Part shown: piece after piece, positions 56,733 through 64,000 of the stretch | Position numbering within the stretch: the stretch's first letter is position 1 | How the letters are laid out: every line of letters starts with the position of its first letter | Origin: Tipula vernalis | Lineage: Eukaryota > Arthropoda > Insecta > Diptera > Tipulidae | Reading direction: 5' to 3' | DNA length: 64,000 bases | Assembly: GCA_958295665.1 (NCBI GenBank) | Contig: OY282559.1 | Coordinates: 271,200,047-271,264,046, forward strand | Translations under genes and position numbers: made by a program | Notes under the pieces: model-generated | The model's input: the letters and a program-made list of their open reading frames with translations, nothing else | Databases searched by the model: none | Told to the model about the DNA's origin: nothing

Positions 56733-57478
56733 GTATTCGTGTATATTTTTGAGACATCGACAGATCTTATTTTATCTACTAATTCTAGATTGTTTTTTAC
56801 CGAGGAGTTGTTTTTCAAAATGATGTTATTGGTCAGCCAAATGTTGAGGAATTTTGCAATTTTGTACGATGGAGCAGTTGTGAAATTTATTAAAGGGTGG
56901 ATTGGAATATTTTCTTTGTGGAGTTTCGGTAATCCCGTTATGTTTGGTGCTTTTATTGGTTTTATCATTTTGTTTCTGTGTATTTGTTGTTTACTTATGG
57001 ATGTAGATTTGTCGATCACTTGGTTTACGGCAGTTTGATATTTTTTGGTTAGATCACTATTAAGTAGTATGATTTGATTTTGAGAATGTAATCTTCTATG
57101 ATTACTTCGTGTAAGATGACTATGGTATTGCCTTTATCAGCTTTCGTGATTAAACCGTCGTTTTCGTTTAATTTCTTTTTAATATTATTTGAAACTTTTG
57201 AAAATGTTGTTTCAATTTTAAATGTGAAGGGCTTTTTAGTTTTAATTTCATTAATTATAATGATTCTGATGTCTTCATGATGTTGTATGTCTGTTTTTAA
57301 GATCGCGATTTGTTTGTTTCGTGTTTTTCTATTGTTTTTTGCGTGTAAATTATATTTTAATCCATTTTCAAGCAATTGTGTTTCTTGATCGTTGACTTCT
57401 ATGTCTGTAAGGTTGTGTATCTTTTTATAAAATTCATGTTTTATCAAATGTGTAGTGTCTCCTAAAATTTGGCAGCAT
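56733..57478 (-). pseudogene. Penelope-like element 1 RT, N-terminal half
   Basis: Frame 57,498-57,049 has a Lys/Glu-rich N-terminal region, then NDGLITKADKGNTIVILH, the conserved ADKG..VVV motif. Frame 57,019-56,708 has NITGLPKLHKENIPIHPLI, NFTTAPSYKIAKFL, and ends in SVDVSKIYTNT, the first catalytic motif (D). One frameshift near 57,040 separates the two. Confidence 0.85.
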
Positions 57479-57479
57479 G

Positions 57480-57625
57480 ACATAGACATAATCTGCACAT
57501 CCTCAATGACAAACTCAACACAAAAACCAATAAATTATATAACATGATTTTATACAGTTAAAATAACCAAATCTAATTAAGACGAACGCATATAAACAGC
57601 GCAAATTTCATTTCAAAATGTATAG
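57480..57625. repeat. Penelope-like element 1 terminal repeat, right (inverted copy)
   Basis: Inverted copy of 54,575-54,715; the plus strand reads the element's C-terminus and 3' UTR here. The exact outer edge is near 57,640. Confidence 0.8.
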
Positions 57626-57639
57626 TTAAATTATTTACT

Positions 57640-58760
57640 TACAGCATTTACTCCACTTAGTAAATAAACAAGATCATCCTTTGCAATGGGAAGCTCTTCG
57701 GTGTCTGTATCATTTCAACCAGAGTCAACAACGCCAACGTATTTGTTGAGTTTATGATTATACTCCATCTACAAGCTTCTTCCCTTTCTGTTCTGCAATT
57801 TTACTTTTTAATTCCAGTACTTAAAAATCATCTTTGGTAAACCCAGGAGAACCGTTGGTATATGAGTACCAAGTGCGAATTGTGTTTGGTGCGGGCAGAT
57901 TGGTTTTATATAAACTTTGCAGGTACTTATATGCTCTCGGACTGTAAAAATGCAATATCAAAGCAAATGTGCGCAGTTCTGGGGATATTTACATGCAACT
58001 TTTCCTTTACATAATTTTTTAATAAAGTCCGGTTTTACAATAACTAATTTTTAAAAGATATAAGTACTTTTAAGACTACTTCAGCACTTTCAGAAATAAA
58101 TGTTTTTCTCGCAACATTGACAATATATCTGTTAGCTTCTCAATTTAGAGTTTTAGGCGATAGTTAGACGTTTCTAACTTCCTGATATGCTTTGATTTGC
58201 TTTCAGAGTCTCTCTAGAGAATTTGAACACATTTAATTAATTTTCGAGGTGTACGTATCTTACGTTTTGGTATCATGGCTAAGCTTTCTGGATTTCCAGG
58301 AGACCTGTAGGAAGAATAGATTATTAAATAATTCATTTTTTACAAACATTTAAAACTTACATTGCAGAAGTGCTTGGAATATTTGGATCTGTTTCCATTA
58401 CGCTAACATTTAACGTCGATAATGGTGGATCTAAATCATGGTCGATAACAGCGTCCACAGCATATTCAACGTCTTCTCTAAATTTTGATTTTTAAACAAT
58501 TATTAGACAATGCTACTTTATTAAAAACTTACATGTCTTCCGGGAAATATAGAAGGAACAGCACTTTGTTTCAATATTTGGGCAAAGACGCCAGGTAAAT
58601 GTTTTGAACAAATCGAAGCATGTTTCGGGTGGTTTAAAACATTTTTTTGATTGTTCATTACTGTTATAGCTGCAATTCAATCTCGGTAAATGTCGCAAAC
58701 CGTTTTTTGCACTTACAAATGTAAAGATAAGTTTTCTTTAGAGGATTCAGTTGTAGTGCA
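57640..58760 (-). pseudogene. P-element/THAP9-like transposase, 5' exons
   Basis: Minus order: part of a THAP zinc domain (HASICSKHL...LKQSAVPSIFPEDM, about 58,650-58,535). Then an intron with GTAAGT donor (58,534-58,476). Then an acidic linker (DVEYAVDAVIDHDLDPPLST) and a second intron (GTAAGT...CTACAG, about 58,373-58,307). Then a coiled-coil region (KRKIRTPRKL, IEKLTDILSMLREKHLF). Then the transposase start (YSPRAYKYLQSLYKTNLPAP, TIRTWYSYTNGSPGFTKDDF) and NKYVGVVDSG...ELPIAKDDLVYLLSG. Stops and a deletion after GKKLVDG break it. It ends where the Penelope-like element is inserted. Spliced structure and domain order match P/THAP9 transposases. Confidence 0.72.
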
Positions 58761-58769
58761 TTCTTCTAT

Positions 58770-59120
58770 AAAACAGTATTTATTCCCATTTTATTAATTT
58801 TAAAACTAATTCTAACCAAAAAATGTTCCGTAATAATACAAAATATTTACACTTTTATAAAACAAATTAACTTGTATTTACACATAAATTTAATCAAAAA
58901 TTAAATATTTTCATAATAAGATATCGTCCGAGCACACAATAACAAACAACGAAACCAAATTCCAAACAGGAACATACAACGTCATTAGTGAAAAAAAATG
59001 CCTCACATCGAAAATCCTAAAATTGTTCAACATCTTAAATGGTCTAAAGTTGGTTGTTTTTTATTTGTCGGCAATTTAATTCATCTAAATTTGTTTGTAT
59101 TTCCTCTTCCTTTGGCCGCA
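58770..59120. other. AT-rich stretch between P-like and Penelope-like remnants
   Basis: Probably the 5' part of the P/THAP9-like unit and the flank of the next element. The short plus frame at 58,998 is not supported by any motif. Confidence 0.4.
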
Positions 59121-59773
59121 CGACTCCACTTGACCGCTAGTATCACTCGTGATACGTCTAAGGCACTAATGCTTGAATTTTGATCTTTATTGACATCTCT
59201 TCTGTGTTGGTAAAATCTTTTTTCCCAAAATTGTTTAGTTTGTCCTGTATAAGTACAGAAAATTTGATTGTTTCTTCAATGTTATCTTTAATTTTAGAAA
59301 ACAATTTATTGTTTAAACTTGAAACTCCCCGTCTTATAATTTTGTAGTTATAATTTTTTAAAAGATTTTTTATTTTTTCGTAAAAATTTTTAACATAAGG
59401 TTAAAGAGATAAGCAGAATTTACTGTGAGCGTCAAAAAAAAGTGTACACCTCAAAGCTTCATATTTGAATTTAAATTAAAACTTTTGTTAGAGTTCAATG
59501 TTTAAAATTAGAATAAATATTAAATTGGCACTTCATTTCTTATTGGGTGATAAATAAAACTCAGTCAAAAAGCAACAACAAAAATTGAATAAAAAACATA
59601 ACAAAAAATATTTCATTTTTAAAGCGTCAAAAAAGTGTACATCATTGGAAACACACTGTAGATCAAAAAATGTACAGTTTGTTTTGCATTTGTTTTGCTT
59701 TGTTTATTTTGATATCCATGTTTTACTAGTATTTATTTTGGTTTCTCGATAAAAACCAGAACACCCTGTATTT

Positions 59774-60594
59774 TATAGAGCCATAATCAAAAAATCTGAG
59801 CTTTTATAAGGGAATTAGAAACGAGGAAAAAACGAAACTTTTCATAAACATATGGGAAATCACTTCTTTCCCTAAGACAAATTTTTAAATGAAAACGTTA
59901 AAAATTCTTATATTTCTGAAATTTTTTGATAAATGTTTGAATTTCAACATATACGAGTATGAATATCGTTTAAGTAAATCGTTTTCATTTTCTTGTAATA
60001 ATTGATTTATTTAAACCAAAATATTAAAAAAAATTCATTACAGCATTCTGGTCAAATTGAAATAAAAGCTTGATGGCCGTAAACATTTGGAAAAATCGTA
60101 CCAAAAATGACCACCTGGGGAAATTTCTTAGTTCAAAAATTGTAGGAAAAGCAAAACAAATTCACAAAATACAGGAACGTGTGATAATTTTGCGATTAAA
60201 TAATTTGTTTTCGTATTTTTCTGTAACCATTTTAGACATCTTACGTACACTAGTAAAACTAAAGATAAATTTAGCAAATATTATTTTAATTTGTCAGAGC
60301 CAACTTTGATGTATTTTTCAAAATGAAAGTTCGAAAAAATATATTTTAGAAATAATTTAATTTTAATATTTCTGCAATTAATATTTACTTAATACCAATA
60401 TGGCCTTCTTGTATATTGCTCTTAAATATATGTGGAAAACTTTTATATAAACATTTTATAATATTTTTGTTTTTTCGTTGAAAAACTTGAAGCTAAAAAC
60501 AACATTTTTACTATGGATTCCTATGGAAATCAGTGAAAAGTTATACCACTAAAAAAGCATCTAACAAACACGTCATTAAGATTATGGCTCTATA
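59774..60594. mobile_element. About 820-bp inverted-repeat insertion inside the Tc1 element
   Basis: TATAGAGCCATAATC at the left is exactly inverted at the right (GATTATGGCTCTATA); the outer TA pairs are probably the target duplication. The interior is AT-rich and non-coding. It lies between the Tc1 left inverted repeat and its transposase start. Confidence 0.75.
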
Positions 60595-60638
60595 CTCTAG
60601 AAGGCTCTGTAAAAACACGTAGATAATTTTTTCTTTAA

Positions 60639-61545
60639 ATGGGAAAACAAACAACTCTCGAAACGCGAAAGTTCGAGTTAAAATTCAGGAAAGAGGGGAG
60701 AATCGTTACAATAAATTGCTGAAATAATTGAAATAAACACAAAAAATTCAAGCAACTAGAAGATTGCCCACATACCGGTAGACCAAAGAGACTTTCTTCC
60801 TCTGAAATAAGATCAGTTGTGAGGCAAGTGAAGAAAAATCCGACAGCAACTGCGGCGGAAAATGTCGGAAAATATTAAAAAAGGCTCGGCAGTCCCCGTA
60901 AGTGCAAGCACATTTGCCGAACGCTACATGAAAATGGGCTGTATGGTAGAGTACCGCGGAAAAAACCACACATATCAGGAACGAATCGAAAGCGACGATA
61001 TTTCTTTCTGGAGAAATGTCTTGTTTATTGATGAAAGTAAGTTTGAGGTTTTCGGATCGAAAAAACCACCAAAAATTTGGAGAAGCAAAATCAATAGTTT
61101 GCGGAAAAACATATCATTATCACAGTGAAGCATGGTGGGGGCTCGGTAATGGTCTGGGGGTGTAAAGCACCATGAATAAAACAGATTATTTAAATATTTT
61201 GAGAGAAAACTTGAGTCCCAGCGTACTAAATAATTTTTAAATGAGTCATGGGCCTTCCAACACGACAACGACCTGAAGCATACTGCAAAAATAGTAAAAG
61301 AATGGTTACTCTATCGGACTGCTAAGCAGTTAGATCACAATAGAACATTTGTGGGAGCATCTCGAAAAGCAAATTCGAAAAAGGGTCATAAGCAGCAAGG
61401 ATTCCTTGAAATCCATATTGTTGGAGGAATGGCAAAAAATTCCAACCGAAATAACCATAAAGTTGGTCGAATCAATGCCGAGAAGGTTAGAAGCATTTCT
61501 CAAATCAAAAGGGAAATAGACGAAGTATTAATATGGTCTTTTTAA
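60639..61545 (+). pseudogene. Tc1 transposase (DDE), frameshifted
   Basis: Starts MGKQTTLETRKF; HTH-region scraps follow, with PHTGRPKRLSSSEIRSVVRQV. The frame 60,862-61,128 gives NVLFIDESKFEVFG with the first Asp. Reading on: KHGGGSVMVWGC, then DNDLKHTAK with the second Asp, EHLWEHLEKQIRKR near the third acidic residue, and PTEITIKLVESMPRRLEAFL at the end. At least four frame changes or stops; not functional. Confidence 0.87.
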
Positions 61546-62289
61546 TTCATTAATTAAATATGTAATGTTGGAACTGTACACTATTTTTTGACGCTTAAAA
61601 AATGAAATATTTTTTGTTATGTCTTTTATTGAATTTTTATTGTTGATTTTTTTAAGAGTTTTGTTTGTCAGTTAATAAGGCATGAAGTACCAGTTAAATA
61701 TTTGCCATATACTTAGGTTAAAGCATTGAAGAATAATATACCTAGAGATGTACACTTTTTTTCACGCTTACAGTATATGAAATTGTTTTTGTTTTCAAAT
61801 TATATTATTTATTAATTTTTCAGTATATTAATGGTTTTCCAATCGATCACCGCAAGTACTTATAAGCACTTATGGTTTATGTCCTTGCTAAATGATCTAC
61901 TCGCAACTGCTCTACCTATTTTTTCATGAGCAGCTACAACCAATTACGTCAACATTCCCCGCTAGGTGATATTTGATAATAATTTACAACAATAAAGGTT
62001 CTATTACACCAAGGCAAATTTAAATACACGTTTTTTTGCTTATGTACAACCATTCATCGTACAACAATTGCCCGTGGAAACAATTGATCGTATGGACAAT
62101 TGATCGTGTAACAGTATAATTGAATTTAAATAAAGAATTGAAGTAAATTGCGTTAGGAGTTACATTTCGTATTATGTAGGACCGAATTTAAGTTTCTGAA
62201 TTTAATTCCACTTTTTGAAAAAATATTTCCAATTTTAATTACGCTCGCAAAAAAGAGAAGTGACATTGACTAATTTAACTTAGAATTGT

Positions 62290-62365
62290 AGAGGCTAGCG
62301 GCTTCGGTAACCCTCGCGGGCACGCGAGAGGTCGCTGCGTTCCCTCCTGATTAGCCCTCTGAGGT
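62290..62365. other. GC-rich block with hairpin in AT-rich MITE
   Basis: CTCGCG GGCA CGCGAG forms a 6-bp GC stem with 4-base loop. The 75-bp block stands out from its surroundings in composition. It does not fold as a tRNA by eye. Confidence 0.5.
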
Positions 62366-62454
62366 GCTTTAGATAATAATTTAGGGTTTATAGGAATTTA
62401 CAAAAAAACCAAATATTTTAGGCAAAATAAATACATGGAATTGAGCAAGGACCC

Positions 62455-62600
62455 ACGATCAATTGTACATATGATCAATTGATCCATGATCAATTGTTCA
62501 TACGATCAATTGTATCCACGATCAATTGTTTCCACGATCAATTGTGTCTACGATCAATTGTTCACGTTCAATTGTAACACGATCAATTGTTTACAATCAA
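62455..62600 (+). repeat. Short-period GATCAATTGT array
   Basis: About nine units of GATCAATTGT separated by 4-8 variable bases (period about 14-19). The core CAATTG is palindromic. Reverse copies lie at the other end of the same MITE. Confidence 0.85.
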
Positions 62601-62739
62601 CTGACCGGAACCCGTTTTGCTCATGTCATAAATATTCGTGTGCTCCAAACTCCAATCGACATTTAGCCAAGACATATTTTTCACACTTATAAGTAATTGC
62701 GGTGGTCGATTGGAAAACCATTATTTATTGTAAAGTTTA

Positions 62740-63845
62740 GTATCGGAAAGTTTTAGAATATTTTGGGTCAAAATTGTTATGGTGTTAATTTTGTAAGGAA
62801 ATTTTTCCGTTTGGTTCACGCATCAACAGAATGTCCAAAGAATAAATTTGGTTATCTGTTTCTTTTTCTAAAGTAAATTTTATTCTGTTGTTCTTTGAAT
62901 TAAAAGCTTCTAAAAATGAATCAATTTTTGAGAATCAAAATTTTGTTTATAAATTTTGTGAACAAAAGAAAATTTCGATTTGTTAAAAACGATATCTAGA
63001 TCGGTAGAAACTGGACTTTCGTTAATTTTAACTTTGAATTTTTCTTTATATTTCTTCAATTTTGACTGACAATATTTATTACAATCTGGCTGTTGACACT
63101 AGTAAATAACGACGTAACCTAGAGAGATTTATTTTTAAAATTCTCAGAATTTTGAATGAAAGAACTTTTTTTTCCGACACATATTGCCTAAAAATGACGA
63201 TAAAGATTATGTTGGACTGTCTATGAAACTTACAATTGGTCTGAATGGTATGTTTGGTTTATGAATTTTGGCATCACTGGTGTGTAACTTGTTAATTTAA
63301 TAATCTCTTACTAAAGTATCAATTTTTGTCTCTGTTGGTGTCGAGTTGTCCTTAAAAATCTGTATGTAAGTTACCTAACACTGTTGTATTTCCCCTGTCT
63401 TCCCTTGTGAGTAAAATATTTGGGTTATCTTTAAAAAAAGTCTTCGTTTGTTTTAGGTATGACATAATTATTTTTCATGAGGTGTTAAATTTTTTTGATT
63501 TGCACTGTTTTTGTAATTTGTTATAATCAACATAAAATTGTTCCGAATCTTTACTCGATCATTGTCATTCAAACTAAAAATTCCACTTTAAACATCTGAT
63601 ATGATTTTGAAAAATTATATTGGGGTACCAATTGTTGGCGGACAAAATTTATTCCCTCAACTTAAAATAAATTTCAGGTGAATTGGAGGATCGATATTGG
63701 TAACATTGACTAACCATTTTTCACAAGTTAAAATTAAACCGTTTGTTCTATCATTTAAACTCTCTCTAGTCAAATGTTGTGTATCACGTCCTATGTAGTG
63801 TTGCAAGAGAGACGTCAACACAGAAGAGACGTCAATAAAGATCAA
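62740..63845 (-). pseudogene. Penelope-like element 2 RT remnant
   Basis: Minus reading gives NDRTNGLILTCEKWLVNVTN and PPIHLKFILSQGNKFCPP near 63,800-63,650, the family's N-terminal 'LS.G.KF.P' segment. Further left (63,290-63,190) it reads KIHKPNIPFRPIVSFIDSPT, the conserved RT entry motif. Many stops occur; the catalytic region beyond 62,990 is not recognisable. Confidence 0.75.
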
Positions 63846-64000
63846 AATTCAAGCATTAGTGCACTCCCACTTGAAAGATACAAACCGTCAAATCAATTTA
63901 GATAATATCAAAATTCTCGATAAGCAAAACAGTTTTAAAAAATAGCCCAAAACCAATAAAATATTGATTCAATCTTTTATGAAGTTATATAACTTCGATC

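Larger units (their letters stand above)
54565..57640 (-). mobile_element. Penelope-like element 1 with inverted terminal repeats
   Basis: RT followed by a GIY-YIG endonuclease on the minus strand is the hallmark of Penelope-like elements. The ends, 54,575-54,715 and 57,480-57,625, are inverted copies (shared words GTCTTAATTAG, TTATTTTAACTGTATAAAATC, ATTTTGAAATGA, CTCATTGAGGATGTG), fitting the known direct or inverted 'pLTR' arrangement. The right copy contains the C-terminal codons of the ORF in plus orientation (RHNLHILNDKL), so it is a partial inverted second copy. Two smaller elements (54,742-55,067 and 56,064-56,729) are inserted in it. It sits at the broken edge of a P/THAP9-like gene. 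Confidence 0.85.
59423..61773 (+). mobile_element. Tc1-type transposon with IR/DR ends
   Basis: Ends CTGTGAGCGTCAAAAAAA (left) and CTGTAAGCGTGAAAAAAA (right, reversed), TA on both sides (59,421-59,422; 61,774-61,775). A second copy of the GCGTCAAAAAAGTGTACA motif lies about 195 bp (left, 59,622) and about 175 bp (right, 61,575-61,597) inward, the IR/DR layout known from Sleeping Beauty-like Tc1 elements. It carries a broken transposase and a nested insertion at 59,774-60,594. Confidence 0.88.
61831..62721. mobile_element. 891-bp MITE with CAATTG subterminal arrays
   Basis: Inverted termini ATGGTTTTCCAATCGA followed by YCACCGCAAKTACTTATAAG, about 38 bp, with TA on each side. Inward of the left end lie about three copies of ACAATTGATCGT (62,063-62,115). 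Inward of the right end lie about nine copies of CGATCAATTGT (62,455-62,600). Between them is a GC-rich block (62,290-62,365). No coding potential. Confidence 0.8.
59130..63870 (-). mobile_element. Penelope-like element 2, fragmented by nested insertions
   Basis: Minus-strand RT pieces lie at 63,845-62,740. An N-terminal segment (KIIRRGVSSLNNKLFSKIKD, TEEMSIKIKIQALV) lies at about 59,400-59,140. An inverted duplicate of the latter (TEETSIKIKIQALVHSHLK, plus strand) starts at about 63,805 and continues to the window end. This again is the inverted terminal arrangement of Penelope-like elements. A Tc1 element (59,423-61,773) and a MITE (61,831-62,721) are inserted in it. Confidence 0.7.

Noticed and set aside
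62290..62365. GC-rich block as a tRNA-derived or other RNA gene
   Set aside because: I could not find A/B boxes or a cloverleaf; only one short stem is visible.
62455..62600. Short regular repeats as a CRISPR array
   Set aside because: Spacers are 4-8 bases, the core is palindromic, and the array sits inside an inverted-repeat transposon of a eukaryote.

Overview
This is a eukaryotic, insect-type and probably dipteran nuclear window: AT-rich, intron-containing and dominated by transposable elements. Two facts carry the insect call. The only host genes I can support are two spliced EcKinase-like/CHK-kinase-like genes, a family expanded in insects. The transposon complement is also arthropod-typical: I-like, LOA/R1-like, Ty3 (CsRn1-like), BEL/Pao, Penelope, Tc1/mariner, pogo, P/THAP9-like and hAT. 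I cannot name the species. I see no tRNA, rRNA or CRISPR.

Layout. 1-5.3 kb: a nearly intact I-like non-LTR retrotransposon (minus), with ORF1 split by one TGA and an open ORF2 (EN-RT-RNase H). 5.4-9.54 kb: a degenerate Ty3 element (minus) with direct-repeat ends and a small inverted-repeat element between gag and protease. 9.55-15 kb: G-poor CAACTC repeats, a BEL/Pao integrase-tail remnant, a non-LTR RT scrap, TCGAA-rich degenerate repeats and a hAT tail. 15.0-17.0 kb: an inverted-repeat element with CAG target duplication, hosting a nested pogo-type element. 17.4-20.6 kb: a second Ty3 pol (minus). 22.2-26.3 kb: a BEL/Pao remnant (minus), apparently interrupted by a (TA)n tract and a LOA/R1-like element.

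27.16-38.42 kb: two kinase genes arranged tail to tail. Gene A (plus, 3 exons, 429 aa) has an intron of about 8.0 kb that contains a LOA/R1-like fragment. Gene B (minus, 4 exons, 428 aa) has the same 479-nt exon 2 and one extra intron. Both keep the kinase lysine, HGDxW and IDFQ motifs.

40.1-50.4 kb: a near-perfect 138-bp fold-back element; a mariner gene split by a 3.0-kb CAG-flanked element that contains a 108-bp satellite in mirror-image orientation; another array of the same satellite at 46 kb; a Ty3 integrase scrap; and a 494-bp solo LTR with a 4-bp target duplication. 50.5-54.3 kb: a LOA/R1-like element (plus) whose catalytic RT block is deleted. 54.56-57.64 kb: a Penelope-like element (minus) with inverted terminal repeats, interrupted by a CAG-flanked element and by a hAT-like MITE. 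57.64-58.76 kb: a P/THAP9-like transposase remnant. 59.1-64 kb: a second Penelope-like element broken by a Tc1 element with IR/DR ends (itself invaded) and by an 891-bp MITE with CAATTG arrays.

The most unusual signals are: (i) a group of at least four inverted-repeat elements sharing CAG/CTG 3-bp target duplications and related termini; (ii) the mirror-image 108-bp satellite carried inside one of them; (iii) CCTAA-repeat 3' tails on all three LOA/R1-like copies. All ORF joins, splice sites and element limits were read by eye without alignment tools.
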